Shown: positions 55,919-64,000 of the stretch, piece after piece
Position numbering within the stretch: position 1 is the first letter of the stretch
How the letters are laid out: the number at the start of each line of letters is the position of its first letter
NCBI GenBank assembly: GCA_943846755.1
Contig: OX044365.1
Location: 2,604,001 to 2,668,000 of the forward strand
Reading direction: 5' to 3'
DNA: 64,000 bases
Origin: UBA8752 sp002336475
GTDB lineage: Bacteria > Bacteroidota > Bacteroidia > Flavobacteriales_D > Sanyastnellaceae
Notes under the pieces: model-generated
What the model saw: the letters and a program-made list of their open reading frames with translations, nothing else
Told to the model about the DNA's origin: nothing
Database searches by the model: none
Translations under genes and position numbers: made by a program

Positions 55919-58018
55919 TTAATATGTGCCCGCCCATCGACGGAGTATCCACTCTGTGGAGAGGAGTCCAATCAAGACGTAGAGCAAGACCTTCCACTTG
56001 ATGATGTCCTGCAGTCTTTCTGACCAATTGCGCTCCGGCGTGAACCGTCCCGAAGCGGCCATGATTCCAGTCAAGCTGTCCAATTGGGCTGGGGATACCG
56101 TGACTCCACCTGCAGAAAGCGACAGTCTCCTTAGGGTGGCGTGGTCTGCTGCGCGTCCGTTTTGTTCGAGCTCCATGGCCCTGACCTCGATGGCGCCATT
56201 GCGCTCAAAAGTGGTTCCGCCAATTTCAGTGGTGGCCCGCCATGTATAGGTGCCTTCGGGCCAACGGCCGGCATCGAGGGCGTAACCTCCGGAGTTGGCA
56301 GCAGAGAAGCGGTAATTGAACTGGGCCCCAGTGCTGTCCGACAATTGAAGTGCGATGTCTGCACCGAGAAACGGCTGCAGGGTGGCGTCGTATGCCCTTG
56401 CCTGCATCTGTAGCCTCTGGTCCTCGTTGAGGATGCGGGGCGATTCTACCCTAAAGCGGTCAACCCCAGGATCGGAGGTCAAGAACTGGGTCAGTTTGCC
56501 CACAAAGTCATCAAACAGGTCGTGTGACCCGGTGCGCAAGTAGCCAACCTGTCGCCAGCGCCAACTTCCTTCTCCCAACATCACCATGCCTCGGCCTTCC
56601 GCGGTTTGCGTGACGGTCACCAGCGGGTCGCCCGTCATGATGCCTCCAATGCGCTGGAAGAACAGGGGAGTGTGGGCCGGTCCCCAATTCGCTTCGCCAA
56701 AAGGCGCCATCAAGGGGGGCACTTCAGCCAGCCATTCTTCAACACCTGTGGCCAAGCGGAAATGCGGAAAGGCAGGATTGACACCGCCGCGTGGGTCAGC
56801 GGTCAAACCTTGACGTGCTACGTTGACCTCAAAGCCAAGGCCCAAGGGCGCAATGCTCGAAAAGTCGCCCAAGGGGTCCATGATCAACCCGACCGGAATT
56901 CCAGCATCTCTCAGGGCTGAATATGCCTCAACCGCAGCATTGTTCCCTGCATCGAACGAAAACAAGAAGGCTGCATCCCAGCGCCCTTCTGCGTCATTGG
57001 GGTTGACGTCATCAAGGGTTTGCACCACCACCTCATAGTTGATGTTGCCGGAGAGTGCATTGGACCATGCACCTTGATCGGGGTGGGGGGCAGGCCCGGC
57101 CAGCAAGATGCGTTTTCGGTTTTCAATGATGTCGATGACGGCCGTCCGTTTGTTGTTGGCGGTATTTTCTTCGTTTTCGGCAGCGCTAACATTGACGCGA
57201 TAGCGCTGTATGCCGGGCAGCTCCGCTTCGATGAGAAACTGAACGGTCACGGGGGCGCCAGAACCATTGAAATTGACTTCTTGAGAGAGGTTGACCCCTG
57301 GGCCTGTCAAGCGCACTTCTGATGGGCCTTGGTAACCTTGTGCGCCCAGTTCGATTTCAATGGGAAAACGGTTGCCCAGACCGGCTACATCGTTGTGGAG
57401 CAGCCGCAGTATGCGGATGTCTTTTTGGAGGCTGGTGTCGCCCAATGCAATGGTGTGTAGCGGTGCCGGAATCCGGCTGTTCACGGCTTCCGGGTTGCGT
57501 CCCCTGTTGAACCGCCCATCGGTGGCGATAACTACAGCACCTACAGGTGCCCCAGCCCATTGTCCTTGCAGCATCTCCAGCGCTGTGGACAGGTCAGTGG
57601 TGGGGTCGTCGAACGACCAAGGTTGGTCTTCTTCTCGCTGTGTCAGGTCTGCACCGAAGCTGTAGACATTGACAGCGGCACCGGGTTCGCCCGGCTCCGA
57701 TGGCAATGCACCCAGCCATTGGTCCAACGTATTGCCCCAATCTTCATGGTCTGCTCCGACGGACCGCGATGCGTCTTGAAGTACGATCAAAGCGGGCTGT
57801 CGGGTGGTGCTTTCTTCGATGCGCAGCACCGGTCTGAACATCAGCAACACGATGGTCGCCAATATGAGTGCCCGAATGGCACCAAGCGCGCCTCTGAGCC
57901 CGCCGTGAAGATGCCTGTTGCCTTTGTCGATGCGGTACAACAGCGCAGCGGCAATCACCACGAAGGTTAACGCCAGCGCGACCTGAATAAAAGGGGCATC
58001 GAGAAGGACATCGCGCAT
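55919..58018 (-). CDS. VWA-domain membrane protein
   Basis: 699 residues. Two N-terminal helices (about 10-27 and 46-64), then a von Willebrand A-like domain with the metal site 'DASRS' (DxSxS), immunoglobulin-like strands, a glutamine-amidotransferase-like alpha/beta region ('RILLAGPAPHPDQGAW', 'DAAFLFSF') and a final membrane helix (about 675-692). This is the large BatA-like/DUF4159-type class found in Bacteroidota. The function is unknown, probably an inner-membrane scaffold. It lies nine bases downstream of fabG. Confidence 0.85.
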   Translation of the reverse strand: MRDVLLDAPFIQVALALTFVVIAAALLYRIDKGNRHLHGGLRGALGAIRALILATIVLLMFRPVLRIEESTTRQPALIVLQDASRSVGADHEDWGNTLDQWLGALPSEPGEPGAAVNVYSFGADLTQREEDQPWSFDDPTTDLSTALEMLQGQWAGAPVGAVVIATDGRFNRGRNPEAVNSRIPAPLHTIALGDTSLQKDIRILRLLHNDVAGLGNRFPIEIELGAQGYQGPSEVRLTGPGVNLSQEVNFNGSGAPVTVQFLIEAELPGIQRYRVNVSAAENEENTANNKRTAVIDIIENRKRILLAGPAPHPDQGAWSNALSGNINYEVVVQTLDDVNPNDAEGRWDAAFLFSFDAGNNAAVEAYSALRDAGIPVGLIMDPLGDFSSIAPLGLGFEVNVARQGLTADPRGGVNPAFPHFRLATGVEEWLAEVPPLMAPFGEANWGPAHTPLFFQRIGGIMTGDPLVTVTQTAEGRGMVMLGEGSWRWRQVGYLRTGSHDLFDDFVGKLTQFLTSDPGVDRFRVESPRILNEDQRLQMQARAYDATLQPFLGADIALQLSDSTGAQFNYRFSAANSGGYALDAGRWPEGTYTWRATTEIGGTTFERNGAIEVRAMELEQNGRAADHATLRRLSLSAGGVTVSPAQLDSLTGIMAASGRFTPERNWSERLQDIIKWKVLLYVLIGLLSTEWILRRWAGTY

Positions 58019-58027
58019 GGCGCGAAG

Positions 58028-58774
58028 TTACATCCGCATTCCGCCGTCCACGGAAAGGGTTTGTCCAGTGATGTAGCCGCTCATGTCTGACCCGAGGAAC
58101 ACACAGGCATCTGCCACATCCTCAGGCTTTCCACCGCGCTTCAACGGAATGGCATCTCTCCAGCCTTGCACTGTGGCCTCATCCAATGCATCGGTCATTT
58201 CCGTCTCGATAAACCCAGGAGCGATGGCATTGCAGCGGATGTTGCGGCTGCCGAGCTCTAGGGCCACGCTTTTTGTGAAGCCCAGAATTCCGGCCTTGGA
58301 GGCCGCATAATTCGCTTGACCAGCATTGCCTTGGATTCCCACGACACTGGACATGTTGATGATGCTTCCCGCGCGGGCTTTAAGCATGGTGCGCAAAACG
58401 GCTTTGGTCAGGTTGAAACAGCTCTTAAGGTTGACCTGCATGATGTCATCCCACTGCTCCTCGGACATGCGCATGAGCAATGTGTCGCGCGTAATCCCGG
58501 CGTTGTTGATGAGGATGTCAACGGTGCCGAATGCTGCGACCACTTCTGTGACAAGCGCTTCGCTTTCTGCCAAGCTGCCAGCGTCTGACTTAAATCCCCG
58601 TGCCGTGCCCCCAGAGGCGGTGAGTTCGTCTTCCAATGCTTTCGCTTTTTCTTCACTGGAGCGGTAGGTGAAAGCAACGGTGGCGCCCTCTTGAACGAAC
58701 CGTTGAGCGATGGATTTTCCGATGCCGCGTGAGGCGCCGGTGATGAGGGCGATTTTGCCTTCGAGAAGGGCCAT
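58028..58774 (-). CDS. fabG: 3-oxoacyl-[acyl-carrier-protein] reductase
   Basis: NADPH-dependent reduction of beta-ketoacyl-ACP in fatty acid elongation. 248 residues, a classical short-chain dehydrogenase: 'ITGASRGIGKSIA', 'LINNAGITRD', catalytic Ser in 'NMSSVVG', 'YAASK', and a C-terminal 'GYITGQTLSVDGGMRM' typical of FabG. It lies in a minus-strand run between the Fe-S protein genes and the VWA gene. Confidence 0.95.
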   Translation of the reverse strand: MALLEGKIALITGASRGIGKSIAQRFVQEGATVAFTYRSSEEKAKALEDELTASGGTARGFKSDAGSLAESEALVTEVVAAFGTVDILINNAGITRDTLLMRMSEEQWDDIMQVNLKSCFNLTKAVLRTMLKARAGSIINMSSVVGIQGNAGQANYAASKAGILGFTKSVALELGSRNIRCNAIAPGFIETEMTDALDEATVQGWRDAIPLKRGGKPEDVADACVFLGSDMSGYITGQTLSVDGGMRM

Positions 58775-58821
58775 TGTGGGGTGTTTTGGGGCGGCAAGTT
58801 AGCCGCATTGTGGGCAATGGG

Positions 58822-59628
58822 TCAGAGCAGGTCTGCTGCTTCTGCGATCAACTCTGCAATGTCTTTGACGGCGATGTCTCCTTCGCGCTCGGCGTTCTTG
58901 ATGCCATCGGTCATCATGGTGTTGCAAAAAGGGCAACCTGTGGCCACGACTTTGGCCCCCGTTTGGAGGACATCATCGGTGCGCTCGTGGTTCACTTCGC
59001 GGTCTCCTTTTTCGGCGTCCTTGAACATCTGTGCGCCACCCGCGCCGCAGCACAGGCCATTTTTCTTGCAACGGCGCATCTCGACCAGGTCGGCGTCCAA
59101 GGCCGCCAAAGCCGCGCGGGGGGCTTCGTATTCGCCATTTCCCCGACCCAGATAGCAGGGGTCATGGAAGGTGATGCGCTTGCCTTTGAAAGGCTGTCCG
59201 TCGGCAATTTTGAGCCGTCCATCCGCAATCAGCTGTTGGATGAACTGCGTGTGGTGCATGACCTCATAGGTCCCGCCGAGTTCAGGGTACTCGTTTTTGA
59301 GGGTGTTGAAGCAATGGGGGCAGCCCGTCACAATCCGTTTGACACCATATCCATTGAGGACAGCGATGTTTTGGGCGGCTTGCATTTGGAAGAGAAACTC
59401 GTTGCCCGCCCGCTTTGCGGGATCGCCGGTGCAGCTTTCTTCGGCACCGAGCACAGCAAACGGGACTTCTGCAGCGTGGAGGATGCGGGCGATGGCTTTG
59501 GTGATGCGCTTGGCGCGGTCGTCAAAACTTCCAGCACATCCCACCCAAAAGAGAACCTCGGGGGTCTCTCCGCGGGCGTTCATATCGGCCAAGGTGGGGA
59601 CGGTCAATGCCATGGGGGTAAGGTTCAA
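58822..59628 (-). CDS. (Fe-S)-binding oxidoreductase subunit with two CCG domains (HdrB/LutA/GlpC-like)
   Basis: 268 residues with two cysteine-rich CCG domains: 'FWVGCAGSFDDR' with 'ESCTGDPA' and 'TGCPHCFNTLK', then 'DPCYLGRGN', 'LCCGAGGAQMF' and 'TGCPFCNTMM'. Such subunits bind a [4Fe-4S]-type cluster and pass electrons from cytoplasmic donors. Its ATG overlaps the stop of the membrane Fe-S subunit gene (ATGA), so the two form one complex. The donor and acceptor are not encoded nearby; an EtfAB-to-quinone role is one possibility. Confidence 0.92.
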   Translation of the reverse strand: MNLTPMALTVPTLADMNARGETPEVLFWVGCAGSFDDRAKRITKAIARILHAAEVPFAVLGAEESCTGDPAKRAGNEFLFQMQAAQNIAVLNGYGVKRIVTGCPHCFNTLKNEYPELGGTYEVMHHTQFIQQLIADGRLKIADGQPFKGKRITFHDPCYLGRGNGEYEAPRAALAALDADLVEMRRCKKNGLCCGAGGAQMFKDAEKGDREVNHERTDDVLQTGAKVVATGCPFCNTMMTDGIKNAEREGDIAVKDIAELIAEAADLL

Positions 59629-60977
59629 GATTCAGAGGCCAATTCATCGGTCCATTTCCCGCGGTCCGCTGCAGGAAAGGCCCATGGAGCGCCGTTGTTT
59701 TCGACGTTATTGAACATGGCCGTGATGGGCTCAGGCGCCTTGGAATCCTCCATAATGAGGCTTCTGCGCATGTCGAGGATGATGCCCATGGGGCTGATGT
59801 TGATCGGACAAGCCTCGACACAGGCTTGGCAACTCGTGCAAGCCCACAGTTCTTCTTCGGTGATGTAGTTCCCCAGCAGCGACTTGCCGTCGCCTTCACC
59901 CCATTGGCCGCCTGCGGCTTGGATGGCCTTGCCCACCTCTTCCACACGGTCACGGGTGTCCATCATGATTTTACGGGGACTCAGCAATTTCCCAGTCGCA
60001 TTGGCTGGGCAAGAAGAGGTGCAGCGTCCGCATTCCGTGCAGCTGTAAGCCTCCATGAGCTGCTTCCAGGTCAAGTCTTTGACGTCTTTCGCTCCAAAAG
60101 GCGCGGGCTCTGCAGGCGGCTCTTCGGCCGATGCTGCAGGTGTGGCAAAGGGATCGCCTGACATCATCAAGTCCACCTCTTTTTTGACAGCAGCCATGTT
60201 GTCCATGTTCCCTGCCGGAGTCAGGTCGCTGTACCAGGTGTTGGGGAAGGCCAGAAAAATGTGGAAATGCTTGCTGTAGGGGACGTATACCAGAAAGGCC
60301 AAAATCCCAACGATGTGAAACCACCAGGCACCGCGCTCCAAAGCGACAATGCCGGCATCGGTTAGGCCAGCGTAAAGCGGGTGCAGCCACTGGCTGACAG
60401 GGAAGGAGCCCGCTGCGATGTAGTGATCGAGACCACGGGCCTGTGCCAGGGTATCGGCGGCATTCATGGTGAGAAAGGCAAACATCAACAGCACCTCTAC
60501 AACCAAGATGATGTTGGCGTCGTTCTTCGGCCATCCTTTCATTTCCGGACTTCGGAAACGCGCAATCGGAAGCACGTTTCGCCGCACCAGGAAGACCACA
60601 CAAGCCACCAGAACACCCAAGGCGAGCCACTCAAAGGTGGCGATCATCACATCGTAAAGGCCACCGAGAAAGGGCGCAAACACCCTGTGGGTGCCAAACA
60701 GGCCGTCTACAAGAATCTCGAGGACTTCGATGTTGATGAGAATGAACCCGGCATAGATCACGATGTGCATGATGCCGGCCACGGGCCGAACGACCATTTT
60801 GGATTGGCCCATGGCCACCCTGGCCATCAGTGCCCACCGTTCCTTGGGCCGGTCTGAGCGGTCTACATCTCTGCCCAGGTTGATGTTCTTGCGGATTTGA
60901 CCAATGCGGCGGGCAAACAAAATGCCCGCGGTGCTGAGCAGCACAAGGAAGGTCAGTTGTCCGATCAAATGGGCCAT
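59625..60977 (-). CDS. Membrane-bound 4Fe-4S dicluster oxidoreductase subunit (NarI/HdrC-like)
   Basis: 450 residues. About five to six membrane helices in the first ~260 residues, with histidines in helices as in NarI-type cytochrome b ('RPVAGIMHIVIYAGF', 'WWFHIVGILAFL'). A cytoplasmic domain follows with two ferredoxin motifs, 'CTECGRCTSSCP' and 'CTSCQACVEACP'. Together with the CCG subunit it resembles DsrMK/HdrBC-type quinone-linked modules. It follows the MlaD gene by 24 bases. Confidence 0.92.
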   Translation of the reverse strand: MAHLIGQLTFLVLLSTAGILFARRIGQIRKNINLGRDVDRSDRPKERWALMARVAMGQSKMVVRPVAGIMHIVIYAGFILINIEVLEILVDGLFGTHRVFAPFLGGLYDVMIATFEWLALGVLVACVVFLVRRNVLPIARFRSPEMKGWPKNDANIILVVEVLLMFAFLTMNAADTLAQARGLDHYIAAGSFPVSQWLHPLYAGLTDAGIVALERGAWWFHIVGILAFLVYVPYSKHFHIFLAFPNTWYSDLTPAGNMDNMAAVKKEVDLMMSGDPFATPAASAEEPPAEPAPFGAKDVKDLTWKQLMEAYSCTECGRCTSSCPANATGKLLSPRKIMMDTRDRVEEVGKAIQAAGGQWGEGDGKSLLGNYITEEELWACTSCQACVEACPINISPMGIILDMRRSLIMEDSKAPEPITAMFNNVENNGAPWAFPAADRGKWTDELASES

Positions 60978-61001
60978 GGTGTGCAGGGTCTTTGGCGGGG
61001 G

Positions 61002-62048
61002 TTACTCAATGTCTTCTGATCGGTTGTCGAGCTCACTTTGAATCAAGCGCTGCAACCGTTCCAGTTCTTTTTCGCTCATTCGGCGGTTTTCTTTCCGACC
61101 AAAGACAGACACCCTGACATACCGCTGGGGATTCAGATAGAGGTCGTTGATCAGGTTTTGAACCTCCTTGTTGGTGGCCAGAAGCCCCCGGTGCAAGGTG
61201 TCGTCCTGGAGCAGAGCACCGATGGTGCCTTCCCCGTTGTTGAGCCCCTCGAGCAACCGGTTGAGCTCCGTCACTGAAGCATCGGCCTTCTTCAGGGTGG
61301 TGGCCAATTGCAATTCAGCCAGTGAGTCGCTGATTTGGCTGAAGTTGCCGAGCGCGTTGGAGAGGGCACCCTGTTGGGAATTCACAAACCCCGTAAGGCT
61401 CTCCATGTTGTCGATGATCCCTTTTAGTGCAGCGCGGTTTTCATCGACGGTGAGGTCCAAGGTTCGGGAAGTGCTTTCCAGGTTTTCCATGGTGCGCTGA
61501 ATGCTCTCAAAGGCCTTGGGGAGTCCTTGTGTGGCACTGTCTTGAAACACGGATTGCAGGTTACTCAGGATGTCGTCTACACCGGCAATCAGCTGGTCTG
61601 TTTTCTGGCGAAGAGGAAGCAATTCTTGCTTGACGGCCTCGGTAATCCCCATTTCAATTTCAGATGGCAGGGTGTCGCCGGGACCTGCCAGTGTTGCACT
61701 TCGACCGGCAACCAGTTCGATGGCCTTGGTCCCAAAAAGGTCGTTCGAAACGATGCGCGCTTTGGTGTCTTTGGCAATGCGCAATCCTTCTTTTTCGATC
61801 AAGAAGACCACGTGCAGATCCCCGCTGCCTTCTGCAGAAAAGTTGATGGAAGAGACCTGTCCAACTTGAAAACCATTGACCACAACGGGGTTGGATACCG
61901 CCAGCCCATCAATGTTTTCATAGATGGCATGAAAGGCATTGCCTCCTCCCCAAGGATTGAACCCTTTGAGGTAGTTGACACCCAGAACCAGCAACGCCCC
62001 CCCAATGAGGACGAGCACGCCGATTTTGATTTCCCTGCCTTTTTGCAT
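61002..62048 (-). CDS. MlaD / MCE-domain lipid-transport protein
   Basis: 348 residues. N-terminal membrane helix (about 8-25), MCE domain about 36-115 ('DGLAVSNPVVVNGFQVGQV', 'LFGTKAIELV'), then a long helical region ending in a charged tail. MCE proteins bind lipids in the periplasm and work with an ABC transporter (MlaEF), which is not in this window. It follows the amidase gene by 15 bases. Confidence 0.93.
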   Translation of the reverse strand: MQKGREIKIGVLVLIGGALLVLGVNYLKGFNPWGGGNAFHAIYENIDGLAVSNPVVVNGFQVGQVSSINFSAEGSGDLHVVFLIEKEGLRIAKDTKARIVSNDLFGTKAIELVAGRSATLAGPGDTLPSEIEMGITEAVKQELLPLRQKTDQLIAGVDDILSNLQSVFQDSATQGLPKAFESIQRTMENLESTSRTLDLTVDENRAALKGIIDNMESLTGFVNSQQGALSNALGNFSQISDSLAELQLATTLKKADASVTELNRLLEGLNNGEGTIGALLQDDTLHRGLLATNKEVQNLINDLYLNPQRYVRVSVFGRKENRRMSEKELERLQRLIQSELDNRSEDIE

Positions 62049-62063
62049 GTTCCGTGTCTGTGC

Positions 62064-63326
62064 TCAGTTCCGCTGCTTTTTGATGGCCTGTTCCAAGGGG
62101 ATCCGAGATCCTTCCTCAAAAGCCACGACAAAAGCATCGGGAAAACCTTTCAACCGCAAGGTATCGCGCATCTGGCAAGCGGCCGCGTATGAGGGGGATG
62201 AGCCGACGCGGTATTTATGCACGCCGCCGGACAAGGTGGATTGTGTGAATGGGATGGCGTTGCCTTGACCGTCCAACAATGGACCACCTTTCCGAGAGCT
62301 GGTCGCTTGCACAGTAAAGCACACGTTTTCGCTACAGGTGTTGGACAGGCTGCCAAACCAAGCGGGACTCTGGGGAGTGGTGTTCTCTGCTTCAGGTTGA
62401 TCTGCAGGGGTGGGGTCCTTGGGCTCAGCGGCTTCGGAAGGCACATTGGCCTGGGGCTCTACGGCGGACTCTAGGCTGAACCAAGTCTCCGCGTAGCTCC
62501 GAAAAGCCCGGAAGAGGGCGCTGGCCATATAGTCCTGGCCTTTTTCTGAGCGCAAAAAATCTTCCTCTTTGGGGTTGGTCAGGAATCCCAGTTCAACCAA
62601 TACACTGGGCATGTTGGCGTAGGCTGTGACGTAGTACCCTGCTTGTCTCACACCTCGGTCTTTGCGGCCGACCCGCTCTCTAAATTGGGTTTGGATCAAA
62701 TCGGCCAGTTGCAAGCTGCGTTCGAGGTAAATCTCTTGCTTGAGCGCCAAGGCGATGAAGGTGTCCGGATCATTGGGGTCAAAGCCTTTGGCCTCGCTGC
62801 TGTTTTCTTGAAAAATGGCGGCGTTTTCCTTGGAGGCTACCCTCAAACTCGCCTCGCTTTTGCCCAGGCCCATCACAAAAGTGGAGCTGCCGATGGCGGA
62901 TGATTTTTCGAAACTGTCGCAGTGGATGGAAAGGAGGAGGTCAGCTTCGGCTTCGTTGGCCATTCGAACCCTGTCGGGCAGGGTGGGGTAGGTGTCGCCC
63001 GAACGGGTCATCACGATGCGCACACCGGGAACCCGTTCTTCAATGTAGGCTGCTGTCTTGTGCGCTACGGCCAGGGTAATGTCCTTTTCGGCGGTTTTGT
63101 AGCGTCCTGTGCCCAGATTTCCAGGGTCTTTTCCGCCGTGCCCAGCATCGATGACCACGGTCATAGCGGGCTCTACGGGCGGCCTAAAGGCGCTTGCAGC
63201 CAAGACCAAAACCCCGCATGCAGCCAGCACACTGATGTGCCGAGATGGTTTCAACCAGCTCCCCTGATGGGGGCGATGTAACCCCAGTTTATCGGGTCCT
63301 TTGCGGTATGTGGACGTGGTGCTCAT
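62064..63326 (-). CDS. N-acetylmuramoyl-L-alanine amidase with SPOR domain
   Basis: 420 residues. A membrane anchor or signal near residues 28-47, then an Amidase_3 domain: 'VVIDAGHGGKDPG' (zinc His), the Glu in 'TAEKDITL', 'LLLSIHCDS' (zinc His), 'GVRQAGYYV' and 'PSVLVELGFLTN'. A Pro/Glu-rich linker follows, then a C-terminal SPOR-like domain ('KYRVGSSPSYAAACQMRDTL') that would bind denuded peptidoglycan at the division site. It cleaves peptide stems from glycan strands, probably in cell separation. It diverges from an OstA-like gene. Confidence 0.95.
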   Translation of the reverse strand: MSTTSTYRKGPDKLGLHRPHQGSWLKPSRHISVLAACGVLVLAASAFRPPVEPAMTVVIDAGHGGKDPGNLGTGRYKTAEKDITLAVAHKTAAYIEERVPGVRIVMTRSGDTYPTLPDRVRMANEAEADLLLSIHCDSFEKSSAIGSSTFVMGLGKSEASLRVASKENAAIFQENSSEAKGFDPNDPDTFIALALKQEIYLERSLQLADLIQTQFRERVGRKDRGVRQAGYYVTAYANMPSVLVELGFLTNPKEEDFLRSEKGQDYMASALFRAFRSYAETWFSLESAVEPQANVPSEAAEPKDPTPADQPEAENTTPQSPAWFGSLSNTCSENVCFTVQATSSRKGGPLLDGQGNAIPFTQSTLSGGVHKYRVGSSPSYAAACQMRDTLRLKGFPDAFVVAFEEGSRIPLEQAIKKQRN

Positions 63327-63450
63327 CTACAGGGTGAAAACTATTTAGTTTTGGTCAGCATTTGCACGGCCAACCCGGGCGAATTTGCGCCGCGCGTTGT
63401 TGGCAATCGAGAACGAATACCGAACCCCTGATTTTTACGTTGTTTTCCAC

Positions 63451-64000
63451 GTGAACAACGCGGCAGTGTCCCGTTTTCTTGTGCGGTATTTGTGGTGCAT
63501 TGTGTGCGCAGTGCTGCCTTTTTGTGCGGCGGCTCAAAAGGTAGAAGTTCGGATCGAGCAAGCGGATGAAATCGCCCGGAACCCAGCAGTGGTAGATGGA
63601 CAGCGCCTGATTGGCGATGTCAAACTGGCTGTCGACGGTGCGGTGGTGTATTGCGACAGTGCTTGGCGCTACACGGATGGACGCTTCCAGATGATGGGAG
63701 ATGTGCGCATGGAGGACGGTCCAATGTCGCTGTATGGAGACCAGTTGAACCTGCACCCCGACAGCGGTTTTGCCACGATGACGGGGGCGCAAGTGCGCCT
63801 GGTGGACCGTTCCGAACCTGGAGAAGCCAGGACATTGGTGACCCGGAGAACCACTTATGATTTCAGGGAAGGTGTGGCCCGCTATGCAGGCGGAGGAGAA
63901 GTGACGACGGAGGGAGAATACATCACAAGTGACCGGGGCAGCTACCACCGTGATTCTGGACGCATGGACTTTTTGGGGCGAGTGCACATGGTGGTTGACA
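63451..64000 (+). CDS. OstA/LptA-like protein (partial, runs off right edge)
   Basis: Open to the window end. I chose the GTG at 63451, the start that gives a signal peptide ending 'CAAAQ'. No ATG lies upstream in frame before a TAG at 63346. The visible ~180 residues show repeated OstA strands: 'RLIGDVKLAVDGAVVYCDSAW', 'MMGDVRMEDGPMSLYGDQL', 'TRRTTYDFREGVARYAGGG', 'LGRVHMVVD' (each abbreviated). These form the beta-taco that carries lipopolysaccharide across the periplasm. Divergence from the amidase gene is a familiar Bacteroidota arrangement. Confidence 0.88.
   Translation, partial: MNNAAVSRFLVRYLWCIVCAVLPFCAAAQKVEVRIEQADEIARNPAVVDGQRLIGDVKLAVDGAVVYCDSAWRYTDGRFQMMGDVRMEDGPMSLYGDQLNLHPDSGFATMTGAQVRLVDRSEPGEARTLVTRRTTYDFREGVARYAGGGEVTTEGEYITSDRGSYHRDSGRMDFLGRVHMVVD

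Noticed and set aside
63355..63987. 210-codon minus-strand frame at the right edge
   Set aside because: It is opposite the OstA-like coding sequence, whose repeated strands and signal peptide are convincing.

Overview
The window looks like a Bacteroidota chromosome, most likely a fairly G+C-rich Flavobacteriales relative. The evidence is a type IX secretion (T9SS) sorting domain, FISUMP domains, 'GCTDPxACNYN' cysteine repeats, TAnnTTTG-type promoter boxes and a core gene order (rsmD-coaD, NUDIX/pyrE, birA/rsfS, ftsH-cdsA-psd, amidase-MCE) familiar from this group. I see no rRNA, tRNA, CRISPR array, insertion sequence or phage gene. The taxonomic placement is inference.

Layout. Positions 1-21515 (minus) hold one giant secreted-protein gene that runs off the left edge. 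It is at least about 7,170 codons long, with one apparent frameshift near 19.3 kb. It carries a signal peptide, a PA14-like domain, a duplicated ~240-residue module, cadherin-like repeats, about eight C-type-lectin-like domains, LamG-like domains, Cys-rich repeats and FnIII-like segments. Positions 21969-23732 (plus) are ndk and icd. Positions 23780-28288 (minus) form a translationally coupled operon of a porin-like barrel (frameshifted), a small PstS-like binding protein, a hybrid histidine kinase and an Hpt protein. Next come a di-iron hydroxylase and two tandem paralogues of LamG / Cys-repeat / beta-helix / FISUMP architecture, one of them frameshifted. A RecD-like helicase follows.

Positions 37405-54983 are mostly housekeeping: a membrane protein, DUF3822, rsmD, coaD, a secreted thioredoxin-fold-like protein, NUDIX, pyrE, SRPBCC, birA, rsfS, ftsH, DUF2007, cdsA, psd, a T9SS cargo protein, cinA and rpmB. 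Between rsfS and ftsH lies a three-gene minus-strand redox cassette (44720-47604): a four-helix membrane protein, a Tll0287-like c-type haem protein, and a fusion of flavin reductase, 2Fe-2S ferredoxin, one membrane helix and a pentahaem cytochrome c. Positions 55059-63326 (minus) carry a prohibitin-like protein, a VWA membrane protein, fabG, two Fe-S oxidoreductase subunits, an MlaD/MCE protein and a SPOR-domain amidase. The right edge cuts a divergent OstA/LptA-like gene.

The most interesting candidates are the giant lectin-like surface protein, the porin / binding protein / hybrid kinase / Hpt operon (a plausible trans-envelope sensor) and the haem redox cassette (a plausible NAD(P)H-to-periplasm electron route). 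Three genes carry apparent frameshifts. All three encode envelope or secreted proteins and all need the same one-nucleotide correction, so indel errors in the assembly must be excluded before any biological reading.
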